A stretch of DNA of 64,000 nt from Ferranicluibacter rubi (lineage in GTDB: Bacteria; Pseudomonadota; Alphaproteobacteria; Rhizobiales; Rhizobiaceae), in NCBI RefSeq assembly GCF_011603255.1, contig NZ_JAANCM010000015.1, positions 34,109 to 98,108 of the forward strand, written 5' to 3'. The notes under the pieces were generated by a model that saw nothing but the letters and a program-made list of their open reading frames with translations, had not been told where the DNA came from and made no database searches. Positions within the stretch are counted from its first letter, which is position 1, and the number at the start of each line of letters is the position of its first letter. Shown here piece after piece: positions 35,648 through 44,679 of the stretch. Both the position numbers and the translations under genes were made by a program.

Positions 35648-36736
35648 ATGACGTCAAGCGTTTCCATCCAGGATCTGTCGCTGAGCTTCGGCGCAGTCAC
35701 CGTTCTCGAAAACCTCAATCTCGATATCCGCGACGGCGAGTTCCTCGTGCTGCTCGGTTCGTCCGGCTGCGGAAAATCGACCCTGCTCAACTGCATCGCC
35801 GGGCTTCTGGAAATCTCCGACGGGCAGATCTTCATCAAGGGCAAGAACGTCACCTGGGAGGAGCCCAAGGACCGCGGCATCGGCATGGTGTTCCAGTCCT
35901 ATGCGCTCTACCCGCAGATGACCGTCGAAAAGAACCTGTCCTTCGGGCTCAAGGTCGCCAAGATGCCGCAGCCGGAGATCGACAAGCGCGTGGCCCGCGC
36001 CGCCGAGATCCTGCAGATCCAGCCACTCCTGAAGCGCAAGCCGGCCGAGCTTTCCGGCGGCCAGCGGCAGCGCGTCGCGATCGGGCGGGCCCTTGTGCGC
36101 GACGTCGATGTCTTCCTGTTCGACGAGCCGCTGTCAAACCTCGATGCGAAACTGCGCTCCGAACTGCGCGTCGAGATCAAGCGGCTGCACCAGTCGCTGA
36201 AGAACACCATGATCTACGTCACGCACGACCAGATCGAGGCGCTGACGCTCGCCGACCGCATCGCCGTCATGAAGAGCGGCGTCATCCAGCAACTGGCCGA
36301 TCCGATGACGATCTATAACGCACCCGAAAACCTCTTCGTCGCCGGCTTCATCGGCTCGCCGTCGATGAACTTCTTTCGCGGCACGGTGGAGGAGAAGGGC
36401 GGCCGCAAGATCGTGCACGTCGGCGGCGTCGATTTCGCGATCGACGCCTATCCCGCCCGCGCGCCGATCCTCTCCGGCACCAACGTCGTGCTCGGCATCC
36501 GCCCGGAGCATGTGACGGTGGACGAGGTGCCGGCCGGCGGCGATGCGCATGCGGCGGTGGTCGATATCGAGGAGCCGATGGGCGCGGACAACCTTCTCTG
36601 GCTGAAGCTTGCCGGTCAGACCATGTCGGTGCGGATCGCCGGGTCGCGCCGCTACGCCCCGGGATCGCAGGTCCGCCTCGGCATCGACATGGGCATGGCG
36701 TCGATCTTCGATTCGGGCACGGAGCAGCGGTTGTGA
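35648..36736 (+). CDS. Sugar ABC transporter ATP-binding protein (MsmK/UgpC type)
   Basis: A 362-residue ABC ATPase. Walker A is GSSGCGKST (about residues 37-45), the signature LSGGQRQRVAIGRAL (about 134-148), Walker B VFLFDEPLSNLDAKLR, and the switch His is in YVTHDQ. The C-terminal ~120 residues form a TOBE/MalK-like regulatory domain (VVLGIRPEHVTVDE). It ends the transporter part of the operon. A RIME-like repeat separates it from the beta-mannosidase gene. Confidence 0.94.
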   Translation: MTSSVSIQDLSLSFGAVTVLENLNLDIRDGEFLVLLGSSGCGKSTLLNCIAGLLEISDGQIFIKGKNVTWEEPKDRGIGMVFQSYALYPQMTVEKNLSFGLKVAKMPQPEIDKRVARAAEILQIQPLLKRKPAELSGGQRQRVAIGRALVRDVDVFLFDEPLSNLDAKLRSELRVEIKRLHQSLKNTMIYVTHDQIEALTLADRIAVMKSGVIQQLADPMTIYNAPENLFVAGFIGSPSMNFFRGTVEEKGGRKIVHVGGVDFAIDAYPARAPILSGTNVVLGIRPEHVTVDEVPAGGDAHAAVVDIEEPMGADNLLWLKLAGQTMSVRIAGSRRYAPGSQVRLGIDMGMASIFDSGTEQRL

Positions 36737-36785
36737 CGGGTAGGCGTTGCTGCTGCATTGCTGGAACCGTTGCCGGGCGCCGCAG

Positions 36786-36897
36786 CCCCTCACCCTAGCC
36801 CTCTCCCCGCCTGCGGGGAGAGGGGACGTGCCTCAAGGCCGCTCCGAGTCCCTTCTCCCCGCCAGCGGGGAGAAGGTGGCGGCAGCCGGATGAGGGG
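36786..36897 (+). repeat. RIME-like intergenic mosaic element, copy 1
   Basis: Two GC-rich palindromes in tandem: CTCTCCCCGCCTGCGGGGAGAG (centre about 36810) and CTTCTCCCCGCCAGCGGGGAGAAG (centre about 36867). They are bracketed by CCCCTCACCC and GGATGAGGGG ends. This is the structure of Rhizobium-specific intergenic mosaic elements. A second copy in opposite orientation is at 41429-41568. As RNA it would form strong hairpins and may lower read-through into the mannosidase gene. Confidence 0.8.
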
Positions 36898-36956
36898 CCG
36901 CGACCTCGCAGCGAGTTGAGGGATTGCGGCCTTATCGCAGAACGAACCGAGCAAAC

Positions 36957-39431
36957 ATGACCAAGCAGAGACCCGAAATGACCAACACCGTCACCACCCA
37001 CACCACCGATCTCTCCGGCACCTGGACACTGTCGAGCCTCAACGCGAAACACACCCTCACCATGCCGGTCCCCGGCGATGTCCACAGCGCGCTGCTCGCA
37101 GCCGGCATCATCCCGGATCCCTATGTCGGCCGCAACGAGGCCGACGTGCAGTGGGTGGCCGAACAGGACTGGGTGCTGGAGCGGACCTTCGACATCACAG
37201 ATGCCGCCGCGACCGACAGCTGGTATCTCGACCTCGCCGGGCTCGACACGGTGGTGGATGTCTATCTCAATGACGCCCTCGTGCTCGAAGCCGACAACAG
37301 CTTCCGCCGCTACCGGCCGGACGTGACCGGCAAGCTCGTTCCCGGCACCAACCGGCTGAAACTTGTCATCAGATCCTCCGTGCGCGAGAGCGCCGAGCGG
37401 CAGGCGAAGCAACCGTTCTACATTCCCTATTCCACCGCCAATTCCCCCATCCCGAACGGCAGCATGCTGCGCAAGGTCCAGTGCCATTTCGGCTGGGACT
37501 GGAACATCGCCATCGCCCCCCTCGGCGTCTATGAGCCGCCGCTCCTCAAGCGGCTGGCGGAGGCGCGGGTCGAGCATGTGACGACGCGGCAGGACTGGCA
37601 TCAGGACGGCTCGGTCGATCTCGTCGTCACCGCCGCGCTCTTCGCCACGAAAACCGGCCATGCCTCCGTCAGCTTCGATCTCGATGGCACCGTGCAGACG
37701 CTGGATGTCGATCTCGCCAGGGGCACGACCACCGTTGAGCATGTCTTCCCTGTCCGACAACCGAACCTCTGGTGGCCGGCCGGTAGCGGCGAGCAGGCGC
37801 TGTCGCGCCTCGTCGTTTCCGTCGGCGGCGATCGTGTCGAAAAGACCATCGGTTTTCGCAGAATCGAACTCCTGACCGATCCGGACGAGGCCGGCAGCCG
37901 CTTCGCCTTCCGCGTCAACGGCGTCGAGATCTTCTGCCGCGGAGCGAACTGGATCCCGGCCGATGCGCTGTTCTCGCGTGTGACGCAGGCCGGTGTCGAG
38001 GACCTGCTGCAGTCGGCGGTCGATGCACATATGAACATGATCCGCGTCTGGGGCGGCGGCTTCTACGAGCCGGACTGGTTCTACGACCTCTGCGACCGGC
38101 TGGGCCTCATGGTCTGGCAGGACTTCATGTTCGCCTGCAATCTCTATCCCTCGACCACGGATTTCCTCGACAACGTCGCCGCCGAAGTGGAGGATCAGGT
38201 GCGCCGCCTGTCGTCGCATCCCTCCATCGCGCTGTGGTGCGGCGACAACGAGCTCGTCGGCGCGCTGACGTGGTTCGAGGAGAGCCGGAGGGATCGCGAC
38301 CGCTATCTCGTCTCTTACGACCGCCTGAACCGGACCATCGAGACCACGATGAAGAAGGCCGCGCCGGACCTGATCTGGTGGCCATCGAGCCCGGCCGTCG
38401 GTCCGCTCAACTTCGGGGACGCCTGGCACGCCGATGGCGCGGGCGACATGCACTACTGGTCGGTCTGGCACGAGAACAAGTCGTTCGACAACTACCGCAC
38501 CGTGCGCCCGCGCTTCTGCTCGGAGTTCGGTTTTCAGTCCTACACATCCATGCCGGTGATCCATCAATTCGCCGCCGCTAAGGACCTCAACATCGCCTCG
38601 CCGGTGATGGAGAGCCACCAGAAGAATGCCGGGGGCAACGAGCGGATTGCGGGCACCATGTTCCGCTACTTCCGCTTTCCCAAGGATTTTTCGAGCTTCG
38701 TCTATCTCAGCCAGATCCAGCAGGGCCTCGCCATCAAGACGGCCGTGGAGTTCTGGCGGTCGCTCAAACCCCATTGCATGGGCACGCTCTACTGGCAGCT
38801 GAACGACACCTGGCCGGTCGCATCCTGGTCGAGCCTCGACTATGGCGGCAGCTGGAAAGCCATGCATTACATGGTGCGCCGCTTCTTCCAGCCGGTCGCC
38901 GTCGCCGCCATTCCGTCGGACGATGGGAAGACCATCGCGCTGTCGATGGTCAACGACACACGGGAAGCCGTCAGCATCGAGGTGCAGACGTTCCTCGTCT
39001 CGCTGTCGGGGGAGCGCCGCCCGCTGATGGCGGCGAGCGGTACTTGCCCGGCCGATCGCGCCGCAACGCTCGTGGAGCTTTCCGCTGCCGACATCCCGGA
39101 AGGCATGCTGCTGTTCTGGACCTTCGAGGCCTCGGACGGCGCGCGGGGCGAGGGGCATTACGTTCCCGGAACCTACAAGGCGCTCGATCTCGAACCGTCC
39201 GGCCTGCATCTGACGACGGCCAGCCAGGACGGTGGCATCGACGTCACCGTCTCCGCAAAGAGCCTCGCTCTCCACGTGATGATCGAGGCCGATGTCGCCG
39301 GGCGCTTCAGCGACAACGCCTTCGACCTCACCGCGGGGACAAGCCGCACGGTCCGCTTCACACCATCGACGCCGGGCGAGGGCCCGTCGCCGGTCTTCAC
39401 CGTCTACGACCTGCAATCCTCGGCTGGTTGA
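36957..39431 (+). CDS. Beta-mannosidase, glycoside hydrolase family 2
   Basis: An 824-residue enzyme releasing beta-linked mannose from mannosides or mannooligosaccharides. There is no signal peptide, so it acts in the cytoplasm on imported sugar. The N-terminal sugar-binding jelly roll (DLSGTWTL; VPGDVHSALLAAGIIPDPYVG, as in mammalian-type mannosidases) is followed by an immunoglobulin-like domain and the TIM barrel. The acid/base Glu is in WCGDNE (about residue 432) and the nucleophile Glu in SEFGFQS (about residue 523). An alternative ATG lies at 36978. The gene follows the sugar ABC transporter across a RIME element. Confidence 0.92.
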   Translation: MTKQRPEMTNTVTTHTTDLSGTWTLSSLNAKHTLTMPVPGDVHSALLAAGIIPDPYVGRNEADVQWVAEQDWVLERTFDITDAAATDSWYLDLAGLDTVVDVYLNDALVLEADNSFRRYRPDVTGKLVPGTNRLKLVIRSSVRESAERQAKQPFYIPYSTANSPIPNGSMLRKVQCHFGWDWNIAIAPLGVYEPPLLKRLAEARVEHVTTRQDWHQDGSVDLVVTAALFATKTGHASVSFDLDGTVQTLDVDLARGTTTVEHVFPVRQPNLWWPAGSGEQALSRLVVSVGGDRVEKTIGFRRIELLTDPDEAGSRFAFRVNGVEIFCRGANWIPADALFSRVTQAGVEDLLQSAVDAHMNMIRVWGGGFYEPDWFYDLCDRLGLMVWQDFMFACNLYPSTTDFLDNVAAEVEDQVRRLSSHPSIALWCGDNELVGALTWFEESRRDRDRYLVSYDRLNRTIETTMKKAAPDLIWWPSSPAVGPLNFGDAWHADGAGDMHYWSVWHENKSFDNYRTVRPRFCSEFGFQSYTSMPVIHQFAAAKDLNIASPVMESHQKNAGGNERIAGTMFRYFRFPKDFSSFVYLSQIQQGLAIKTAVEFWRSLKPHCMGTLYWQLNDTWPVASWSSLDYGGSWKAMHYMVRRFFQPVAVAAIPSDDGKTIALSMVNDTREAVSIEVQTFLVSLSGERRPLMAASGTCPADRAATLVELSAADIPEGMLLFWTFEASDGARGEGHYVPGTYKALDLEPSGLHLTTASQDGGIDVTVSAKSLALHVMIEADVAGRFSDNAFDLTAGTSRTVRFTPSTPGEGPSPVFTVYDLQSSAG

Positions 39432-39484
39432 CGCTCCCCGACGGAGCCAGAGACCGACCCGCATTTCTAAAAAAGGACAGTTCC

Positions 39485-40246
39485 ATGAGACCGCTCAGCT
39501 TCCAGCTCTACTCCGCCCGCAACTTTCCGCCGCTGTCCGATGCCCTGCATATCGTGGCCAAGGCCGGCTACGGCCACGTCGAAGGCTATGGTGCGCTCTA
39601 TGGCGATCACGACGACAGCGCGGTGAAGGCGCTGAAAGCCGATCTCGACCGCAACGGGCTGACGATGCCGACCGGGCATTTCAGCCTCGACATGCTGGAG
39701 AGCCATCCGGAACGGGCCATCGAAGTGGCGAAGATGCTGGGCATCGCAACGATCTACTGCCCCTATGTCCTGCCCGAAAACCGTCCGACGGATGCGGCTG
39801 GCTGGAAGGCCTTCGGTGCCCGGCTGCAGAAGGCCGGAGAGAAAGTCCGGGCAGCCGGGCTCGGTTTCGGCTGGCACAATCACGACTTCGAATTCGCGGC
39901 CCTGCCGGACGGCACGGTGCCGATGGACCTGATCTTCGAAGGCGGTCCGGATCTCGAATGGGAAGCCGACATCGCCTGGGTGATCCGTGGAGGCGCCGAT
40001 CCGCTGGCCTGGATCGACCGCTATGCGGGCAGGATCACCGCCGTTCACGTCAAAGACATCGCCCCGGCCGGCGAGAACACGGACGAGGACGGCTGGGCGG
40101 ATGTCGGGCACGGAACGGTCGACTGGAAGGGGCTTTATGCCCGTCTCGCCTCGACACCGGCGAAGATCTACATCGTCGAGCACGACAATCCGAGCGATCT
40201 CGCCCGCCTTGCCGAACGCTCCATCGCCTCCATCAAGACCTTCTGA
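39485..40246 (+). CDS. Xylose-isomerase-like TIM barrel protein (sugar phosphate isomerase/epimerase family)
   Basis: A 253-residue AP-endonuclease-2/xylose-isomerase-like barrel. Putative metal ligands and catalytic residues lie in GHFSLDM, FGWHNHDFEFA (about residues 135-145), ITAVHVKDIAP (about 185-195) and the C-terminal IVEHDNP. Relatives isomerise or epimerise sugars, and some cleave 3-keto-glycosides. The next gene encodes a Gfo/Idh/MocA dehydrogenase, a pairing often seen in 3-keto-sugar pathways. RBS AAAGGACAG precedes the ATG at 39485. The substrate is not known. Confidence 0.85.
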   Translation: MRPLSFQLYSARNFPPLSDALHIVAKAGYGHVEGYGALYGDHDDSAVKALKADLDRNGLTMPTGHFSLDMLESHPERAIEVAKMLGIATIYCPYVLPENRPTDAAGWKAFGARLQKAGEKVRAAGLGFGWHNHDFEFAALPDGTVPMDLIFEGGPDLEWEADIAWVIRGGADPLAWIDRYAGRITAVHVKDIAPAGENTDEDGWADVGHGTVDWKGLYARLASTPAKIYIVEHDNPSDLARLAERSIASIKTF

Positions 40247-40276
40247 CAGCACGACCTTTTCAAAGGAGCATACGTC

Positions 40277-41410
40277 ATGACACAGGATCTCGGCGTCGGC
40301 ATCATCGGATGCGGCAATATTTCCACCACCTATTTCCGGCTTGCGCCCCTGTTCAAGGGCATCGAAATCCGCGCCTGCGCGGACATCAATCCGGCTGCGG
40401 CCGAAGCGCGGGCCGGCGAGTACGGCGTCAAGGCTCAGTCGATCGACGAGCTGCTCGCCAACCCGGATATCGACATCGTCGTCAATCTGACCATTCCGGA
40501 TGCGCATTTCCCCGTCTCCAAGCAGATCTTGGAAGCCGGCAAGCACGTCTACTCCGAAAAGCCGCTCGTGCTGACGCTGGAGCAGGGCGAGGCGCTTCGC
40601 GCCCTTGCGACATCGAAGGGCCTCACCGTCTGCTGTGCGCCGGATACGTTCCTTGGCGGCGCGCATCAGCTGGCCCGTGCCCAGGTCGATAGCGGCCGCA
40701 TCGGCCGCGTCACCTCCGGCACCTGCCACGTCATGAGCCCCGGCATGGAGATGTGGCATCCCAACCCGGACTTCTTCTTTCTGCCGGGTGCAGGGCCGGT
40801 GCTCGATCTCGGACCCTATTACGTCGCCAACCTCATCAACCTCATCGGCCCGGTGAAGCGCGTCGCGGCTCTGGCATCCAAGGCGGCGAAGACCCGCACC
40901 ATCTCGAGCGAGCCCCGCAAGGGCCAGGTCATCCCGGTGAAGACGCCGACGAACATTCATGCGCTTCTCGAATTCCACAGCGGTGCAACTGTGACGCTGA
41001 CGGCGAGCTGGGATGTCTGGTCGCATCGCCACGGCAACATGGAGCTCTACGGCACTGAGGGCTCGCTCTATGTGCCGGACCCCAATTTCTTCGGCGGCAA
41101 GGTCGAGGTCAGCGGCAAGGGCAAGGAAATTTCGCCGCTCGAGCGCTGGGATCACCCGTTCTCCGTGGAGAATCAGGAGCACCCGCAGGGTCCGCTCGCC
41201 AATTATCGCACGGCCGGTCTCGCCGACATGGCGCAGGCCATTACCGAGGGCCGTGACCCGCGCTGCTCGCTGGAGCGCACGCTCCACGGCGTCGATGTCA
41301 TGGTCTCGATCCTGAAGTCGGGCGACGAGGGACGGTTCGTGGACCTCACCACCACCTGCACCCAGCCGGCCCCGCTCGGCATCGAGGCGGCGCGGGCGCT
41401 GCTGCGGTAG
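40277..41410 (+). CDS. Gfo/Idh/MocA-family sugar oxidoreductase
   Basis: A 377-residue NAD(P)-dependent dehydrogenase. The Rossmann fold starts GVGIIGCGNISTTYF (about residues 6-20), and the family EKP motif with its catalytic Lys is in HVYSEKPLVLT (about residues 92-102). The C-terminal domain has GPVLDLGPYYVANLINLIG. Members oxidise sugar hydroxyls, commonly at C3. It starts 30 bp after the isomerase-like gene and is probably co-transcribed. A RIME element follows. Its position beside the mannosidase suggests a role in catabolism of the imported glycoside. Confidence 0.9.
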   Translation: MTQDLGVGIIGCGNISTTYFRLAPLFKGIEIRACADINPAAAEARAGEYGVKAQSIDELLANPDIDIVVNLTIPDAHFPVSKQILEAGKHVYSEKPLVLTLEQGEALRALATSKGLTVCCAPDTFLGGAHQLARAQVDSGRIGRVTSGTCHVMSPGMEMWHPNPDFFFLPGAGPVLDLGPYYVANLINLIGPVKRVAALASKAAKTRTISSEPRKGQVIPVKTPTNIHALLEFHSGATVTLTASWDVWSHRHGNMELYGTEGSLYVPDPNFFGGKVEVSGKGKEISPLERWDHPFSVENQEHPQGPLANYRTAGLADMAQAITEGRDPRCSLERTLHGVDVMVSILKSGDEGRFVDLTTTCTQPAPLGIEAARALLR

Positions 41411-41428
41411 ACGGCAACACCTGCGGCC

Positions 41429-41568
41429 GCCCCTCATCCGGCTGCCGCCACCTTCTCCCCACCCGTGGGGAGAAGGGACGTGTGGCACCTCTTTCATCCC
41501 ACGTCAAAACAACGAGCAGGGCGCGTCCCCTCTCCCCGCTCTTGCGGGGAGAGGGTTAGGGTGAGGGG
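41429..41568 (-). repeat. RIME-like intergenic mosaic element, copy 2 (inverted relative to copy 1)
   Basis: It begins CCCCTCATCC and ends GGGTGAGGGG, the mirror of the copy at 36786-36897. It contains palindromes CTTCTCCCCACCCGTGGGGAGAAG and CTCTCCCCGCTCTTGCGGGGAGAG, separated by about 45 bp of unique spacer. The two copies bracket the mannosidase, isomerase-like and oxidoreductase genes. Confidence 0.8.
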
Positions 41569-41665
41569 CTGAGCACCCCCGATAAAAACAAAATCCGCGT
41601 GACGGTTCCTGCCGCCGGCGTTCTGCGATAGACCACGCCGACACCGACGAACGGAGGACAAGACA

Positions 41666-42697
41666 ATGACCTGGCATCCCGCCGACACCCGCTACGACAC
41701 GATGATCTACAACCGCTGCGGCCGCTCCGGCCTCAAGCTGCCGGCGATCTCCTTCGGGCTGTGGCACACCTTCGGCGAAACCACGCCGCATGCGCTGAAG
41801 CGCGAGATGTGCCAGACCGCCTTCGATCTCGGCATCACCCATTTCGACCTCGCCAACAATTACGGCCCGCCCTACGGCGCTGCCGAAACGGCCTTCGGCG
41901 AGATCTTCAAACAGGACTTCAAGCCTTATCGCGACGAGATGATCATTTCGTCCAAGGCCGGCTACGACATGTGGCCGGGTCCTTACGGCGAATGGGGCAG
42001 CCGCAAGTACCTGATCGCGTCCTGCGACCAGAGCCTGAAGCGCATGGGCCTCGACTATGTCGATATCTTCTACTCGCACCGCTTCGACCCCGAGACGCCG
42101 CTGGAAGAGACCTGCGGCGCGCTCGATCATATCGTCCGGTCCGGCCGGGCGCTCTATGTCGGCATCTCCTCCTACAACTCGCAGCGGACCCGCGAAGCGG
42201 CCGCGATTCTCAAGGACCTCGGCACGCCGCTTCTGATCCACCAGCCGAGCTACTCGATGATCAACCGCTGGGTCGAGGACGACGGGCTGCTGGATACGGT
42301 CGAGGATCTCGGCGTCGGTTCCATCGTGTTCTCACCACTGGCGCAGGGCATGCTGACGACGAAGTATCTGAACGGTATTCCCGGCGACAGCCGCGCTGCC
42401 CTGAACCACTATCTCAACCAGCGCCTCATCCGTCCCGAGGTCATCGACAACGTCCGCAAGCTCAACGAGATCGCCACCCGTCGCGGCCAGACGCTGGCGC
42501 AGATGGCGCTTGCCTGGGTGCTGCGCGGCGGCCGCGTGACCTCGGCGCTGATCGGCGCCAGCAAGACGTCGCAGATCGTGGATTGCGTCAAGGCGATCGA
42601 CAATCTGTCGTTCACGGCCGAGGAACTGGCCGAGATCGACACCTATGCCCGCGAGGCCGACATCAACCTCTGGGCCAAGTCGGCCGAACTGGCCTGA
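41666..42697 (+). CDS. Aldo/keto reductase (YghZ/Kv-beta-like)
   Basis: A 343-residue (alpha/beta)8 NADPH-dependent reductase. The catalytic tetrad is visible: Asp and Tyr in HFDLANNYGPPYGAAE (about residues 54-69), Lys in ISSKAGYDMW, and His in IFYSHRFDPETPLEE. It resembles L-glyceraldehyde-3-phosphate reductase/YghZ in length and in ALNHYLNQRLI. It is the last gene of the mannoside locus, following RIME copy 2, and may reduce a keto or aldehyde product of the pathway. The ATG at 41666 has GGAGGA upstream. Confidence 0.9.
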   Translation: MTWHPADTRYDTMIYNRCGRSGLKLPAISFGLWHTFGETTPHALKREMCQTAFDLGITHFDLANNYGPPYGAAETAFGEIFKQDFKPYRDEMIISSKAGYDMWPGPYGEWGSRKYLIASCDQSLKRMGLDYVDIFYSHRFDPETPLEETCGALDHIVRSGRALYVGISSYNSQRTREAAAILKDLGTPLLIHQPSYSMINRWVEDDGLLDTVEDLGVGSIVFSPLAQGMLTTKYLNGIPGDSRAALNHYLNQRLIRPEVIDNVRKLNEIATRRGQTLAQMALAWVLRGGRVTSALIGASKTSQIVDCVKAIDNLSFTAEELAEIDTYAREADINLWAKSAELA

Positions 42698-42710
42698 CGT
42701 TCAACGCTCT

Positions 42711-42735
42711 GCAAGCCGGCGCATTGCCGGCTTGC
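42711..42735. terminator. Hairpin between the aldo/keto reductase and cysA ends
   Basis: A perfect 10-bp stem (GCAAGCCGGC at 42711-42720 with GCCGGCTTGC at 42726-42735) has a 5-nt loop, between two convergent genes. No T run, so termination is inferred from stem strength and position. Confidence 0.6.
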
Positions 42736-42749
42736 TCACTCTGCCCGGT

Positions 42750-43778
42750 TCAAGCCGGCGTTGTGGAAAACACGCGGGGACGCAGGATTTCCAGCGTTCC
42801 GCGCGCCGTCGTCCGGAAGGGGAACTCCGGCGCGGTGTCGAATTCAACATGCTGGCCGTCGGCGGTCACCGCAAGGATCCGCTTGGAATCCGGGCGGTCG
42901 ATGACACGCAGGATGACGGCGGGGATGCCGGCGCCGTCCTCGCGCCAGATGACGTCGGCCGGTCGGAAGAACAGTTCCGCCGGACCGTCGGGCACGCCCG
43001 CCGCATCGAACAGGATCTCGTTGACGCTGGCGCGGCCGGCCGTCACCGTCGCCCTCAAGCGGTTGGCATCACCGAGGAAATTCATCACGAAGGCATTTTC
43101 GGGCGCGCGGCAGACCTCTTCCGGCGTGCCGGTCTGCACGATCCGGCCCTTGTCGAGGATGACGACGCGATCGGCGAGATCGAGCGCTTCGGCCTGATCG
43201 TGGGTAACGAAGAGCGTCGTGATGCCCAGTTCCTCGTGGATCTTGCGCAGCCAGCGGCGAAGGTCGCGCCGCACATTGGCGTCCAGCGCGCCGAAGGGTT
43301 CGTCGAGCAGCAGCACCTTCGGATCGACCGCGAGCGCCCGGGCGAGCGCCACGCGCTGGCGCTGGCCGCCGGAGATCTGCGCGGGGAAGCGATCCTTCAG
43401 TCCGTCGAGTTGGACCAGCCGGAGGAGATCGGCCACGCGCTCCGTGATTTCGGCCGTCGAGCGGCGGGTCTTGGAGACCTTCATGCCGAAAGCGATGTTC
43501 TCGCCGATCGTCATGTGCGGGAACAGCGCATAATGCTGGAACACGAAGCCGACGCCGCGGTTGCGGACCTCGATGTCGGTGGCGTTCTCCTCGCCAAAGA
43601 AGATCGCGCCCTCATCGGGATATTCGAGCCCTGCGACCATGCGCAGGATCGTCGTCTTGCCGGAGCCCGAGGGGCCGAGCAGGGCGACCAGTTCGCCGCT
43701 TTCGATCTCCAGCGAGACGCCATGGACGGCGCGGAAGGTGTCGAAGGTCTTGACGATCGTATCGAGGCGGATCTTCAC
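42750..43778 (-). CDS. cysA: Sulfate/thiosulfate ABC transporter ATP-binding protein CysA
   Basis: A 342-residue ABC ATPase. Walker A GPSGSGKTT (about residues 35-43), signature ISGGQRQRVALARAL, Walker B VLLLDEPFGALDANVR, switch His in FVTHDQAEALDLADRV. The C-terminal TOBE-like domain (ELFFRPADVIWRED) is typical of CysA. It overlaps cysW by 4 bp and ends the sulfate-uptake operon sbp-cysT-cysW-cysA read on the minus strand. Confidence 0.93.
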   Translation of the reverse strand: MKIRLDTIVKTFDTFRAVHGVSLEIESGELVALLGPSGSGKTTILRMVAGLEYPDEGAIFFGEENATDIEVRNRGVGFVFQHYALFPHMTIGENIAFGMKVSKTRRSTAEITERVADLLRLVQLDGLKDRFPAQISGGQRQRVALARALAVDPKVLLLDEPFGALDANVRRDLRRWLRKIHEELGITTLFVTHDQAEALDLADRVVILDKGRIVQTGTPEEVCRAPENAFVMNFLGDANRLRATVTAGRASVNEILFDAAGVPDGPAELFFRPADVIWREDGAGIPAVILRVIDRPDSKRILAVTADGQHVEFDTAPEFPFRTTARGTLEILRPRVFSTTPA

Positions 43779-44677
43779 GGCTTGGATATCCCCGGTTCAG
43801 TCGTTTCAAAGGTCGGACCCGCCAACGCGGGACGCCGGACGCGGCCGGCGCCGCGGCGCTCCAGCGCGACCTTGGCGATCAGCGTCACGATGGCAAGGCT
43901 TGCGAGAATCGAGGCGGCGGCGAAGGCGCCGACCGCGTTGTAGTCGTGGTAGAGCAGTTCAATGTGCAGCGGCAGCGTGTTGGTCTGGCCGCGGATATTG
44001 CCCGAGACGACCGAGACGGCGCCGAATTCCCCCATGACGCGGGAATTGCAGAGGATGACGCCGTAGAGCAGCGCCCATTTGATGTTGGGCAGCGTCACCG
44101 AGAAGAACGTCCGCCAGCCGCTGGCGCCGAGCGAGGTCGCGGCTTCCTCCAGATCCCGGCCCTGCGCCTGCATCAGCGGAATGAGTTCGCGGGCGGCGAA
44201 GGGTGCGGTGACGAAGAGGCTGGCCAGCACGATGCCGGGCAGAGCGAAGAGGATCTTCATGTCGGCCGATTGCAGCGTCTCGCCGAACAGGCCCTGAAGG
44301 CCGTAGACGAAGAGATAGGCGACACCGGCGACGATCGGTGAGACCGAGAAGGGGATCTCGATGACGACGAGCAGCAGGCGGCGTCCGGGGAAGTCGAACT
44401 TGGTGATGGCCCAGGCGGCGGCCACGCCGAAGATCGTGTTGATGGGCACGGCGATGAGTGCCGTCAGCGCCGTCATCCAGATGGCATGCACGGTGTCGCG
44501 GTCGGTGATCGATTTTGCGAAATACGCGGCACCCTTGGAGAACGCCTGCACGCCGATGATGGCGAGCGGGGCGACGATAACCAGCGCCACCAGCAGGAGA
44601 ACGACCGCGATGAGGCTGTTGCGGAAGACCGGCTTTTCGCCGATGCGCGGCGGGCGACGGGTTTTCGTTTTGGTCAT
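43775..44677 (-). CDS. cysW: Sulfate ABC transporter permease CysW
   Basis: A 300-residue inner-membrane permease with about six spans. The CysW-like core includes EIPFSVSPIVAGVAYLFVYG and the EAA loop EEAATSLGASGWRTFFSVTLPNI; NSRVMGEFGAVSVVSGNIRG is a strong sulfate-permease signature. It follows cysT by 2 bp and overlaps cysA by 4 bp, so the three are translationally coupled. Confidence 0.93.
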   Translation of the reverse strand: MTKTKTRRPPRIGEKPVFRNSLIAVVLLLVALVIVAPLAIIGVQAFSKGAAYFAKSITDRDTVHAIWMTALTALIAVPINTIFGVAAAWAITKFDFPGRRLLLVVIEIPFSVSPIVAGVAYLFVYGLQGLFGETLQSADMKILFALPGIVLASLFVTAPFAARELIPLMQAQGRDLEEAATSLGASGWRTFFSVTLPNIKWALLYGVILCNSRVMGEFGAVSVVSGNIRGQTNTLPLHIELLYHDYNAVGAFAAASILASLAIVTLIAKVALERRGAGRVRRPALAGPTFETTEPGISKP

Positions 44678-44679
44678 CG

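Noticed and set aside
36795..39464. Long minus-strand open frame opposite the beta-mannosidase gene
   Set aside because: Low-complexity antisense shadow of the GH2 gene. It has no recognisable domain.
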